DNA of 64,000 nt, taken from contig CM021318.1 in NCBI GenBank assembly GCA_010645155.1, positions 5,272,872 to 5,336,871 of the forward strand, written 5' to 3'. This document shows positions 33,121-46,807 of this stretch, in pieces; the first letter of the stretch is position 1; each line of letters begins with the position of its first letter. A program made the translations under genes and the position numbers. This DNA comes from Tigriopus japonicus. Lineage: Eukaryota > Arthropoda > Copepoda > Harpacticoida > Harpacticidae. The notes below the pieces were generated by a model. The model was given only the letters and a program-made list of their open reading frames with translations, searched no databases and was not told the origin of the DNA.

Positions 33121-35096
33121 CTGAAAGAGAAGATGTTTTTGAAAAGTGAGTGCTTTTGTATTTCTTTAATATGGATTATCTTTTCTTTCTGAAGGTCAGG
33201 ATGAGATCTCCGAGACAATTATGACAAAGCTATGTCAGATCATGATGCGGTGTTTGCATTCATTCCTACTCTGAAAAGAACCTGTTTTTCATTGTGTGGC
33301 ACATGGACCTTTGAGTGGTTGGGATCTACATTTACGAGTGAAAATACCCTGTCCTCTTGTCACGTCACTCTTTTGGCATGTGTGGAATTTCACGGCATCG
33401 AAAAACTTGTCGTTTACAGGTTAGTTGACCCTAATATTCAAAGCAAAAATAAAAGGAACAAAACCATCTCTATATGCAATGCTAGACAAAAAGAATCGAC
33501 CGATCATCTTTACTACAAATAATGATTGGGGCACAGTTCGGTCTTTGCCTCATATTTCGATTCCATGTAGCTCAATATCAACGGGGGTGCCATGCTTTAA
33601 CCTTTGTGTTCTAATATTTAGAATAGCTGTCCGTCACAATGGCCTAAACTTGACCCCATCCTGCCATCACTCTTTAATCATCCTCATATATTCGCTTCAC
33701 CTCGTTGGCTTCACTTGGGCTGCTCATTAGCCCTGACACTCCATTATTTCATTTCAGGTCCTGGAGGGCAACCAGAACGGCCCGATAAAGAAGACGAAGA
33801 AAGAAACATGAACTTGGGACGGACGAATTGGACTTGTGTTGCCAAAGGTGAGCAACATTTTGTTTTAAGGTCAAATGGTTTGTGTTGAAATCCAGTTTAG
33901 AGCAAGACGTCGTCGAATGTTGCTCCATTTTTGGCCGTGAGGCATGAAGGCAACTCGGTCCTGTCCATGGTGGGTTCTTACAAGTCAGAACCCCTGCGTA
34001 ACTGAATTGACCCTTCAAGCCATCTTCGCCGGTAGCGATACATTTTAAACGCGCAATGTTTACAGCCAAGACTGTCTGGAGTGTCTGAGAAGTCACCATT
34101 TTGTTCTCGTGCCTCCCTTCCCAATGCTGGGAATCATTCAATGAAGATTGCTTCCCTCTGGAGTTTTAATGACCCTCTAAGATCCTCTGGTCAAATCTAG
34201 AAAGGTGGTAATGTGCAGACAAGAGCCTCATTTGTCATGTCATTGAGATTGATTTATCATAAGATTCAGTCTTTTTTATCAAAGAGTCACAAACAACCGC
34301 TTTGGAGACCCACTAGTTTGCCTCAAGGTGAACCATATATTGACAGTGCATTTGTTTCAAAATCTATTGCAATGGCACCAAAACGTTGTCAACCCTACGC
34401 AAGGCTATCTGGCATCAAGCAAACAAGCAACAAAATCACAATTGGTGTTGTTTACACCATTATGATGCTCGTATTAAACTCGAGAATGTTGTTTGCATGT
34501 CGATTGCCAGTTAATGATTTTTTTTTTTGTTATGGGATCTTTCAAATAAGAAATGGCCTCTCCAAAAAGAGGTGCCACCAGAAAAAGAAACAATGCCTTC
34601 GGAAACCAAAATTAATAATTTAACAGACATCTTCAGTATCATTTCCCATTTGCACCTAAATTTGAATCAGGTCTTGGGTAGAGTATGAACAATGACAAGT
34701 CGAAAATATAGACTAACTTTGATAGTTTTATGTAACAAAACAAAATTGGGACGAATTATTTACTTGAAGAGAAATAACTGAAAGATAGTTCTTCAGCTTC
34801 AGCTTGAACTAAGTTGAAGGGCCAATTAGGTATTCACTTATACTCCACTCTCATAAACGCCGTGAATACGTCAATGGTTTGGAGTTTGTTTTCAAGGAGC
34901 ATTGGCATTGTTGGCCAAGATTATCCACTTGGGCTAAGGCAATCTTATCCTCCCACGCTAATAGAGGTTTTCCAAGATTAGGTTCACTCCAACCCTATTT
35001 GGAGAACCCGAGTTATTAGTCATTGTTCAATTGTTTGTTCGAATGAACCAGGAAGTGCAAGTCGGAGATTTATCCTGTGAGAACGAGACGAACAAG
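33121..35096. other. Upstream region of the cuticle protein gene
   Basis: This contains the first intron and probably the first exon and promoter of the cuticle gene. The candidate first exon ends at ACAAAATG|gtgact near 34094-34101 on the minus strand. No other coding sequence is supported. Confidence 0.4.
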
Positions 35097-35104
35097 GTGA
35101 TGAT

Positions 35105-35973
35105 TAGGGCTGAATATTTTAGGTTAACTTTTTGGGCAAATTATGACATAATTAGGTTGCCAAAAATTACGTTTTAGGTTTTTTTTAGGTTGTATAGATA
35201 ACACCTTTTGAGAGGCTATTCAGACCAAATATAGCCTTTTATTAATTGCTCTACTGCAGTTTACTTTTTACAAGAGTAAAAGCAGTGGAGCAGAGACAGA
35301 GGCAGTGAAAACTTTATTTGGCAGTGGTGGGAAAGTGGTAGAAATGGCAGTATAGAAAATTTTGTGGTAGAGAAATTTCTGAAGTGGCAGAATATGGCAA
35401 AAAGTGGAAGGGCAGGCAAAAAAATCGACCAAAAAACGATATCGAAAATTGTCGACCAAGAAAAGGAGATCAAAAAATTTTGACCTAAAAAACGAGATCT
35501 AAAATTTGAGCCCTAAAAAACGAGATGAAATGATTAAAAACGAGAAAAATTCGGCTCAAAGGTGACAGAATGTGGCGTTATGTGACTTCAAAAATGGCAG
35601 CGAGCACCTGTAATTGGCAGTATTTCAAACAAATTTTGGCAATGTCTGCCTGAAACCACCTGGTAACGCTGATTTGGCATGTTGATGGGATGAAAATCAT
35701 TGTGGCTCCCACTCCTCTTCTCTCTTCCTTTGTTCTCGTGTTTTGTTTTTTTGAAGACACTGGGTTGAGGGACCTTATTGTGCAAATGACTTTAGGATAA
35801 GTAAAAAAATTAATATCAGGTTGAAAACTTAGTTTTAGGTAAAAATTGCCCTAAAAAGGCGAGAAAAAAGTGAATTTTTGACTGAAAACTTAATTTTAGG
35901 TAAAAATTGCCCGAATTAGGCGTTTTAGGTTAAAACCTAAGTTTTTATGTAAAACCTAAAATATTCAGCCCTA
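35105..35973. mobile_element. hAT-like non-autonomous element, 869 bp
   Basis: The ends TAGGGCTGAATATTTTAGGT are perfectly inverted over at least 20 bp (35105 onward and ending at 35973). The flanks are a perfect 8-bp duplication, gtgatgat at 35097-35104 and 35974-35981. Both subterminal zones repeat TTTTAGGT. There is no transposase. Confidence 0.93.
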
Positions 35974-35981
35974 GTGATGAT

Positions 35982-38900
35982 GAATGGGCCAGTTTCTCAG
36001 ATGGATCAACTGTGACATGTCTCCTCGAGATAAAGCGACGCGTTCACATCACATGAGAAATCAAGACAAAACCCTGACAATGTTTTAAGATGGCTACATT
36101 CTATATCCTGGTTGTGTGATATTCCATTATTGGAGGGCTGGCTGTCAACTTATGGTTGATGAAGATGAGTTGGGCCTTTTGGTCTCATCTCTGCCTCTAG
36201 CTCGAAGAGCTTGCACATCCCCAATCAAAAAAAATCGGATGATTCGGTGAAACGAAAAGTGTCCTTCAGTGGCACACGTCAAAAGGGAATCAACCGACTT
36301 AGTTTGGATTCGTTAGGCTCAAATTAGAAGTCATTCAGGAAATGGAGCAAGTCCTTGGGTGTTGCTCTAGTAGTCATAGAAGTGGTTTGTGGGGCCGCCT
36401 AATCTGCATAACTGTCTGCCAATCAGGTCTCTCATCTTTCCCCGTCGCTCAACCAGTCCTTCAACCAACCAAGCAACCAACCAACTAACCACCCGCCCAC
36501 TACTCGCCACTTTCAAGTGAGTGCAAATCGGAAGCTCACGACTAAAAGTGGACGATGATCATTGATGTTAATGGTATTCCAAAAACATTGTTTTGTTCCA
36601 TTATTCCACGACCAATGTGGCTGGATCGACCTTGAGATCCCATTTTCTCCACCTGTTCGTTCTTCAAGGTTGCTACGTTCATTTGTGGTAGAACCGTTGG
36701 TGTTTCCTATGCCCTTAGGTTTCCATTCGTGCACTTTCTCGCCGTCATCTGACGCATTTTCCGCCTTAGACCCCATAACAAAAGGCAACAATAAGCCGAG
36801 GTCTGAACGTTTCAAGCGACTCGTCTCGTTTTGATCGAACTCTTTCCTTTCACTTGCATGAATTATACGACGAGTCAACTCCACAAATAGACGTGAAAAT
36901 AAAACTTGAATATCAAAAGAAAACACCACCACAACTGCTTTGAAGTACATACTTCTACATTCATCGACTTGGCCAGAGTCTGACCAAGAATACAGGACAA
37001 TAGATCGTCATGTTGAAGGAAACTCATGGGAACAGTGGCCATCTGTTGCTGGTGTTGGAATTAGAGTTGGTTTGCCGAACTTGAACTTGACCCACTTTCG
37101 GGAGAAGGGAGAAAACGTTCATTTTTCTGGCCAACAGACAAGGATAACATTTGTACAGCAAACTATTGTGTGTGTCTTGTCGAAAGGAAAACGTGATTGC
37201 CTTCTGTTTAAAGGAGGCTCGTGCTCGATTCCAGATTATCAAAGCCATGGACCTTCGACCAAAATCTCACCATTCCACCACAATGGCAATGAAGGTTTTG
37301 TTCTTTAATAAGTCAACATCATACGAAATCCAAATCATTTGTAATACGATTCCATTGCCCGTTCTATGTCCTTAAAATTTCGGCAAAACAAAGGCAGTTT
37401 GCATGTTACAGATCCGCGTAAAGAAGCGCAGATTCACTGGAGAGTTTCAAATATTTGCCTCGAGGGTTGGCAAGTTGATTCGTGTGAATGGCTTTTATGG
37501 TTTTGAGATTGGACCATATTTTAGTGCACGATAACTAATGATTCCACGCGGTGACTTATATCATATCTCATTACATAATCCACCCTAAATTCGCGTAAAC
37601 CGTTGTGCATTCCAATTTAATTGGATTACCATTTCATACACACTTGAAGCCCAATGGTTTTGTCTTACTTCGTCCGTGTATTCAAATCGTGTACTGGAAT
37701 AATTGAGCGTGTATGGCGGAACAATAACCTTCTCATTCCTTTTCGACGAGAAATCAAGGCCAAGGATGAACACCTGAATTCCAGAAAATCGACTTTTTCC
37801 TCAACATCTGTGCAAACATTCCCGCGTTGGTGTTTCTTTTTTACTTTAAGACTGTTTACTTTGGATGAACCGTTCATCTTTGATTGGCAAGGCAATCAAA
37901 TCGCAATGGGTGGGATTGAATTAATGCACTTAGGATGAGGAGTTTGTTCGTACATTCTTAGGGCTAGACAACCACCACCACCACAGAGGGCAATAGAAAT
38001 AATGGTAGCCCAGTGCATTTGGGAATCAAGACATTAAAATGGATCATTATGTAATCACCAATGAACTTTGAGGTCGAATAAATGTGGACGAAGGAGGACT
38101 TCAGACGTGAATGCGATATCCTCATCTCCAAAATCATTAATCATAATCCCTGTCATTACAGAACCAATCTCCCGTCTATAAAAAAACGGACCCGAGGGAT
38201 TCAAAGTTGATTCCGACAAAATGAGAATAGTGACTGGCCAAAAAACTCTGTCTGACCTTTACATTATGATGTTGATTTAATAAATGAAGATGGCATTTCT
38301 GATTGGAATATGCATGTTTAAATACTGCTACTTACTACCTACCCATTCTCCTTGTGTGATGTGCCCAATTGGAGAATGATGGATGAAGGATAAAAGGATT
38401 CTCGTTATTCCATCGCAATTGATATTCATCCCCCGCAAAAGGCAATATTTCAGATTCCCATTATGAATAATGATAGTTTTGGCAGGTGTGTTTGAGTGGG
38501 GCCTTTTTTGCTATATTACTCATAGTCATTCCAAGAATCGCTTCTTGGATGGAATAAACGACCTCTTTGGCGTCAATCACCGTGCGTTGAAATCACCGCT
38601 CGTTGTTGAGCAAATGAATGCAAATCACACCTTTTAACCCCTGGAGTTGGTCATTCATTGTATGCAAATCCATGTGTGGTCGCACAAATGCGATTACTTG
38701 GGCAAGGCATCATTGTTCGTGACAAATGGGAGTCAATTGGCACCAATGGATCAAATCAATAGCTTTGGGGGTTAAATAAAAGAGTGGAGCTCCAATAATC
38801 TCTCATATCAAATATTTTCTTCCCTCTAAGGTGCTGGTTTAGGACAAGTCTTACCAGAAACAAATGGCTCTGCATGATGATGGAGATGACAAGTTTCCCA

Positions 38901-41900
38901 AGTCACTATGAATTTCACTGAGTTCGCGATGTGGTCTCCTTTTGATGTTGTTGTTCTTGTTTCTCTCGGATTTTACGCAAGTGTTTTGTCTTCCCCCTCG
39001 AGGAGAAGGATTGCCACCACTCGATCGAACAGCACTGGATAGCTCTTTCTTTCGTTTCTGAAGAGTTGACTCGTTGGTTGGTTGGTCGGTCTATCGGTTG
39101 GTCACCGTGGTTGGAGGGGCGATGGTGCTCCTCTTCGCCGTGCAAACACCAACGAGGAAATAAGGGTCGAGTGAGAAGCCACCCCAAAATTCAAGTTCAA
39201 CCAAAAGTCCGACTCGAGCAGAAGCCGGCGCAGCAACCAACGAAAGACGAATGCTTCCAATAAGATCACAAGGAGGGAGATAGTAGGAAGATGACGATGA
39301 AGGAGAAGAAGAAGCCCCCGGGTCCAAGACGTACGGGACAGAGTCAAAGAGTGTTTACACGTAGTATACCCTCTCACCGTATGTGGGTGCGAGTCTTGGC
39401 CAAGAGCGGATCTCTCAGGAGAGACGGGAACAACCAAGGGAGAGCGGTTCAAAGTGGAGGTGCAGGGGAACCCTTCGGATGGCCAACCAACGAGATCACC
39501 TAACAACTACAACAACACAACAACCATCCATCCATGCGTGCGTGCGTGCCTGCAACACCACTTGCATTCTCGGTCTCGAGTGGATTTCAAGCCATCCGCA
39601 GGTCGTTCGTGAGGAAAATCCAAATTTGGCTCGGAAGCGGTGGCATTGTCAGCATAGGGTAAGAGGAATGAATATCCGAACGAATTGAACGTCTTCGAGT
39701 CGGGCTACTGATCATCCGACAGACCGACCGACCATCCATCCATCCACCGAGCGACGTCTCTGGGGTGCTAAGACGAGGGATCTGGCTTGAGCGATGATTG
39801 AATCCATCCGGTGATGGGGGCAGTTCGTACAGCGGGAGTTGTGGCAACGATCGGTCAAGATTTTGGTACAAGACGAGTCCTTCCCGAGTTCAATGGTGAA
39901 TCTAATCCCGTCAAACGATCCCATGACAACGTCAATGGGGATGAACAACGTGGATTCCACGGTTAACACCTGCGTCCAAGGCGCCACTAGCTCCTGACTT
40001 CAAGTAAACTCGATGTTTTCGTATGTGGGAACGAACCTACGTCCTTTGGCTTGGTTGGCCGTGTCCTGGTTAAATCTAGATCAGGGCCGGCCACGTCGAG
40101 TGTCTCTTTGGTGATCATACCCGATGTGTTGGACAATGCATATTAAAATGTATGCACTTACTATTCACATATGATGGGGTGCTTCTCTAAAGATAGACAG
40201 ACACAACTTGAAGTGAGCCTACTTACGTACGTAGAATGGACGAGGACCAGAACACAATGATGGGGCTGGTGGGAATGATATCTGAAAAGTTGAAGGCTGT
40301 TTTCTTGGGTCCGTCATGCTTTTGTGGTTTCAAAGTCAAGAGTGAGACGTCAACTGTGGTTTGTCCTCAAGTCAACAAAGTCATAAATATGCAAAATTTG
40401 AATAAAACAATTCACTCACTCTTCGTGTACATCAAAAACGAGAGCGTAATCAAGGAGGATTATTGTTCAATCTTGCAGATCAAAAATAGGCAAGTTGCAA
40501 ACGTCCTCAAATCTTATATACGTACACTGTCATAACTTTCATTTTACCAATCGATCTTTGCAAAAAAATAATAGGGTTGACTGAATGATGATCTACTACC
40601 AACTAACCAAAGAAATTGCAAAAATGGAATTTGACAACAGTTCAAAACGAACTCTGTGCACTCGTTGAAGTCTCCAAGTTAATTTCAAACATTTTAACCC
40701 TTTTTACTATTCTATCAGTTTGAACAAATCAAGCTTTGTTATAGTATTTATTTAGAAGGGCTCAACGCACAATAAAAGAAGTCGAAAATATCGAAACACT
40801 TTTTGTGAGTAATGCTCTATCGAATTGCCTCTCTACCTAATCAATTGCTAAAGAAGGATGATCAGCACTTGATTGGGCTTAGGTCAGATGTTAATCCTGG
40901 CCACTCAATGACCTCTTATTTGCGAACGGGACCCTGATTTAGATGAAACTGAATGGGGCAAGCCTCTAAGCGATGTCGAGTTCTTGGACTAAGTAATGGG
41001 GCAACAATTTTGAGTCTCAGCCTATCATTAACCAAATGAGAGCATTCCCGAGTTATGTGAAGAACACGCTAAAGCTCAATCCCGCTCCCAATTATTCCAA
41101 GCATCCGACTAATGAGTATTAGGATATCAACACCCAGTCCGTTTGACACGACACTTATCCAAGGATACTACACATTTATTTTGCACATGCGTACTCGGAA
41201 TGAGAGCACGGGAATACGAAGAATTCCCGCTATGATCTGTGACCGTTTGATTGACTCGCACCCTCGGTCGTTTTGGGATTTGGCACGTTGTACGGAGACC
41301 TCATCATTTGATAAGATGCCTCAAATAAGAACATGGCCACGATCTCGTTATTGATAGCGATTAAAGCAACTAGTCAGCCGAGTTACTCCAACTCTTGAAG
41401 GGGTCGCAATTGGCTTCTAGAGGTCAATTCCAGGAAATGAGATACCTTCAGAACTCCACGATAAAGAAAATCCCCAATATTGGTGCAAAAACATTTTGAA
41501 ACTGGTTTATGGTCTATTTCAGGGCCAACACTGCCCGTCATCAGTCAAAGATAAAACGTCCCTCTGATAGCTTCTCTTGTCGTTTTCATCCTTATCGATG
41601 TGATATTTCTCCCCGTGAAGCACGCTATCTGGACAAATTGGAGCTCTACTTTACATCCCATTGATTTAATGGCAAATGTTTGAGCAGGCATGAGGTGTCA
41701 ATCAATTGGGTGCCAGCAAACAAGGATCAATTTGATGAATTGGATGGGCAGATCAAGATGGAGGTGAGGACGAAATGCCCCAAAATGAGACAATTGGCTC
41801 CTGACAACATGAAGAAGAAGACGTGCGTTGGATGAGCCAAAGAATCAGAGTGAATGCTTCGAAGTGATGCAACGAATCTGCCATTTTCAACGCCAACCCA

Positions 41901-44547
41901 AAATATTATTGCCTCTTTGCGTTTCAAGAGCAATTGCTTTTAAAGATTGAATTAGTTGGCTTGTGACAATCAAGTTGTTGGTATCGTTGACTCTTTTAGT
42001 ATGTTTAGTCTGTTTGACCAAATAGATGAAGGTGTCTGCCATTTTTAGCCATATTATCACCAACGACAAAGGGCAACACAATTTCAGTTCTCAGGGAATG
42101 CACAATTCAGTTATTGTTGAAATTGGACCCCTAGCCAAACAACCAAGAAGACAACCACAGCTCTAATCAGAGGAATTACATACGTCCCACCTACAAAAAA
42201 TAAAGGCATGTGTATTGTGGGCCAATTGGGCTCAAGAACAGAGAGCCACACTACTACGTTGTCGAGCATGTACATCCGTACACTTAGTTAGTTGGCTTTA
42301 GGCAATATTCGTTGGATGGGTTCGATCGCTGGTCCAGATTACGCGAATGGACTCGGTAACTGGATTGTGCCCAAGGAGGATGCTCAATCAATGGTACACA
42401 CGTGGAATTGTCATTTTTTGTCAGAGGTATTTCCAGCTGATAAAAGTACTCTTGATTACCTTGACCATGCCATGTTATATATATGTATGGATCGCTGTGT
42501 GTTTCCAGAGTTGATCTACGTTATGATTGTATACTTAAGGTACAAAAAACCAATATGAACGAACCACTGGATTTCGACAAGAATGCCAAACCGGACGCAA
42601 AGTTCATAGACATTGTGATACATGACCATTTTAAGACAAGTATGCTATGGAAAAATTTAAGGAAATAACAAAGATTAAAATAAGTTTCCATTAAAAGTTT
42701 GTTGTCATTTTAATAAAAAAGGCTAAATCTCGTTTACGATATTAGTTTTTTTTGGTTGGTCACAAATGCTAAGAGGCATGGATGGTATGGAAAAATTAGC
42801 TCTCTGCATTGTTGTATAATTGCACGTCTATTGTCTCGAAAGCAAAATAAATTACTCAAATCATAATGAAAACAAACAACGTAAAAAGGATGTCGACTCA
42901 AATGTGTTAAAGTCCATTTGGGATTTCAAAATCGGCTTTGTTTCACATCTGGGGCGGATCCATGTTAGGACTTAGCATAAATAGATACCGAATGAAGTAA
43001 ATTGTAGGCCCTGAAGAACTTCATAATTAAGATATGGCGGTCACCTTGATTGTTTTTTTCGATTGTAAATGGAGCAAACTTCTTTTGAACCAATCTGACC
43101 CTGTTATACAACCCAGGCGCTGATGAATGAAGATAATATTGTGAGTCATTATGAGGCGTCTTGACCTTTGAATGTCCTAACAAATTAGGACTCTTACGTT
43201 TCGAGCTGCTGGCCTTTAACGGACAACTTGATATAGATCATATGTGTGGTATGCAGTACATGAGAAGAATAGGTGTAGAACAGCCGGGAATCAACCAGCG
43301 CCCGTAAGTCCTTGATTGCATCATAAATCGAAATATCCTCCTTACTACAAGGGCCCTGTGAAAAGTCTCCGTTATTTGACAATCTTTCCACGGCTTCTAT
43401 GTGCATTTGGCTACTTCTCGATGAAAGATGAATAGATGAGCTTTCAACGTGAATGAGTAATCACGATCAATATTCCCTGATGAGAGGGACTCATATTTCA
43501 GGTGGCACTAAACAATGTCTGACCCCAACAAAGGTCTTGAACGGTTGACAACAATGGGTTGCCAAACCTCATCACGCCATTCGGCATCATCATCAACATC
43601 TTCTCGTTGCTCGAACGTCTTCATGGTCAGTGCACAATCAACCACGTTCTCAAACAGGACTTTCAAGAGCGTCTTGCGGCGATCTTGAACAGATTATTTG
43701 GACTTGGAAGCTGAACTTGAAACCCGATTTGTCGCTCGTCTCATAAAACGTCACGGAGTAGAAACAGTCGGCATCGAGTTTTCGGAAGGTCAAGCGACAT
43801 GTTTTCACCTGGTCCAAGGCTGACCTTGAACAGTAGACAGATGGGAATAGCGTCAGTCAGTCAGGTAATCTCTCACCACCCAAATGAGGAGTACATTATT
43901 TAGAATAGCAAGGCACTTCTTGCCAATGAGAGTCAGGAATGTTGTCAAGGAGGGTCATCTTCGTTTCGAGGCAAGATCTAGAATCTATCCTGCCATGCAA
44001 CACACATCTCCAATCCCTTCTTCCGTGATATTTGGGATACTCATTTCTTTGACCATTGTTGCCAATGTTGAGTTCAATGAAGTTTCCAAGGTTGACCCCC
44101 AAGTCCACGCACAATCCCAAGAAACCAGTTATTCTTTACCAACACTCGTTGATCAAGCTTGAACAAAATCCGAGGAAAAACTCGTCGGGTTAAGCTTAAG
44201 AAGTCGTTGGGAGCGGTTGTATTGGCTTGAACTAGATGATTGGACAACCCATTCGGGTAGTCACGGTTATTGTTGAAAGGTTTCCCTGGGTGGGGGAAAC
44301 ACGAACTTGATTCCAATGAAACAGGATTCAGCGTCGACGTAGGAAGGGCATTTGTCATCCATGGGTTTGGTTCATTTCCTTAGAAAAACAGTCGTCAATT
44401 ACCGGATACTCGTATCGTTCGTCAGGTGGCTCTTATCGATTTTGAATATCAGGCCACTTTAAGTTAGAGATTGCTTGAAAAAAAATCTATTTGCTCTTGC
44501 TTGAGGACAAATGGAGAGGCACCATTCAAAAGTTTACCTTGTCATTA
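35982..44547. other. Long gene-free region
   Basis: About 8.6 kb with only scattered open frames below 150 codons, none with a recognisable domain, splice partners or convincing composition. Short CCAA/CCAAC-rich tracts lie at 36460-36500 and CATC/CGTG repeats at 39520-39550. A relatively GC-rich stretch at 39000-39950 could be regulatory or a 5' exon, but nothing proves it. Confidence 0.5.
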
Positions 44548-46641
44548 CACCCCGTATCAAAATAAAGATCGAATGAAACGGAAACTACATCGAATTTATC
44601 AAAGCTTATTCGTCGCATAGCTCTGTCCCCTATTTTCTAATGTTGACTTTTAATTAGGTTGTTGTAAGATTTTAAGGTTTCTTTGTCTTTAAAGTTTTTA
44701 GACTGTCTCCCTGTTGATTTTGGTCTCAAATTGCTGCATTCTTTGACCCCCTGGCTATAGAATCCAATCAGATTCGAGAACGTCATGGTTTGTTGTGAAA
44801 AACGAGACTTGCATTAGTCATTTATCAGGCAGAGAATAAAGTGAAGTGGTCAATCAACCAGATAAAAATACTAAAATTCCCAGATGTCCATAAATGCACG
44901 CATCTTGTGAAATTTCCTAAACTTTAGGGGAAAGTGTGATCATAGCCATTTCAGGCAATCCACCTGAGTTGGTTAGATGTTTCCAGTAACTTGAACTTCG
45001 GTATTTTGCGTGGAATAGCCAAATGTCACTGATTGAGCATATGTGTAACTTACAAAATGATGGTGAACAGCCAAAAGATAAAGATTTACGGAAAGCAATA
45101 TGGTCGTCATTTGCTTGTGGACGTGTAGCCATCACACCGTAAATCGAGACACTTTTTGGACTCGCAGCCGTCGACGACCAATTGCAGAACAATGGGGGAT
45201 ATTGACTTATTTTGCCAAAAAATAAGTATAATGCAAAATGCCGTTTCACTCTCAGACATAATGTTTCATGTAACCTTGTAAAAATGCAATGAATAAAGAA
45301 CATAAATGTGTATTTCAAATAGTATGAACTGTAATCAATATATAATTTTGAATAACCCAATATAAATGACAACATATTCAACACTTTTACACTTGGTTGA
45401 AAGTATTTTTCAGAACAAAAGATTTTGTTTGTACATGTCGAGTCTTTAAGTCAAGCTTTTTAACAAGCACTCATTTCACTGTGCATGATTCAATAAAATC
45501 ATTCCTTGGCTTTGAATCCTTCTTGTTGTGGGTTTCAGGGTAAAATTATTAAGCAAGCCTAGTCCGGTAACCAAAGCCAGCCATTGAATCATACAATTTT
45601 TCCGATCGGCAACCTTCTGTCCAGGATCGTAACACTTCTCCATCTTCGCAACGTCTAAAATTTTCTTTGAGAAAGATCAAGGAGGAGAAGCGAAAGGAAC
45701 TCTTTCCCTGTTGGAGACTGTTAGAAATGACAACACATATCCTCACTTTTTCCCCACCATGACATCGAAGATGTTTCTTCAAGCCTCTTCTCTTGCTCGG
45801 ACATTGAATGACTCAAAATTATAATTTAAGCATTCAAAGACAGCTGATGGTGAAACATCTCGACACATTTTCAGCCAAGATAAAAATCGAAATAGCACTG
45901 TGGATTATCTTCATCGTCATATTCACAAAAATATCAGACTGCATTTTGTCTGATTTGTTCGACAATGAATCAAAATTCTCTCGGTTTTTGTCTTCTTATT
46001 GGGATTCTTCTTTCTTCCTTTGAGTTCACTATTTGAAACTCATGTCATGTCACTCATGACAGCAGTTTTAAGTACCAAGCGCAATCGACATCAGATTTCC
46101 AATTTCAATGGGAAAGTCTTCTTTTCCTCAACACATTTCTAAAAGTGGATAACTCGTCTTGTTGGTTATTTACATGTGATGACGCTATTGATTCGGGTTC
46201 AGTGATTCTAGTACAAATAATACGAAAAGCGTAAGATTTCAATTTGTAACTTGGAAGAAGATTTAATATTTTTGTTCAATGATCTTTGCAATCACAGTTC
46301 AAAGTAATTTTCCTCAGCATTTTACCTTAAAGAACTTGTTGCAAATAATTCATTGCGCAAACGCCATGACTTTGCGCAACTTAGAAACCATATTGTAAGA
46401 TATGGGAGCACTGAGGCATGAACGATTTAGAAAATAAGGGTGTCAAGAATTGTGATAATTCTGGAGCAAATTCGTCAGGGAGACAGTCTAAAAACTTTAA
46501 TGACGAAGAAATCTTCAAATCTTACAACTACCTAATTAGTTTTTGCCGGTAAAAAATAGCAGAAAGGTTGATAAGACGATCGGGTTTTGAGAATTTTGAT
46601 GTAGTTTCCATTTCATTTGGTATGCATTTTTATACGGGGTG
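44548..46641. mobile_element. DNA transposon with 166-bp terminal inverted repeats, 2.1 kb, class unknown
   Basis: Bases 44548-44713 match the reverse complement of 46476-46641 over equal lengths of 166 bp, starting CACCCCGTAT and ending TTTTTAGACTGTCTCCCTG, with scattered substitutions. The immediate flanks are ATTA on both sides (44544-44547 and 46642-46645), a possible 4-bp duplication. The 1.76-kb interior has short open frames only (for example 44917-45384, minus), none recognisable as a transposase. It ends 166 bp from the stop codon of the neighbouring sulfotransferase. The superfamily is not assigned. Confidence 0.85.
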
Positions 46642-46787
46642 ATTAAGTAATGCAAGACAAACTTGCATGAGCTTTGATTTACCTTCACCACGGAAGAATG
46701 AACGCATCTTTGAGTTGTCAGCCCATTGAGGCCAAGCTAATTAAACCTCGTCCCCTCTTGGTCTGGATCCTGTCGCCTAGTTGCCAT

Positions 46788-46793
46788 TTTATT
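46788..46793 (-). promoter_or_regulatory. Candidate poly(A) signal of the sulfotransferase gene
   Basis: AATAAA on the minus strand lies about 14 nt after the stop codon. This would give a very short 3' UTR ending before the transposon at 46641. Confidence 0.45.
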
Positions 46794-46807
46794 TTCCGTG
46801 GGAGGTG

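Noticed and set aside
33749..34141. 130-codon minus-strand frame upstream of the cuticle gene
   Set aside because: It has no domain or protein-like composition. Only the ATG followed by gtgact inside it is of interest, as a candidate first exon of the cuticle gene.
43260..43330. tRNA-like GGGAATCAACC pattern
   Set aside because: No matching acceptor, D and anticodon stems could be folded around it.
45808..46023. Possible gene inside the long-TIR element
   Set aside because: It is a 71-codon hydrophobic frame with no homology I can recognise, not a transposase.
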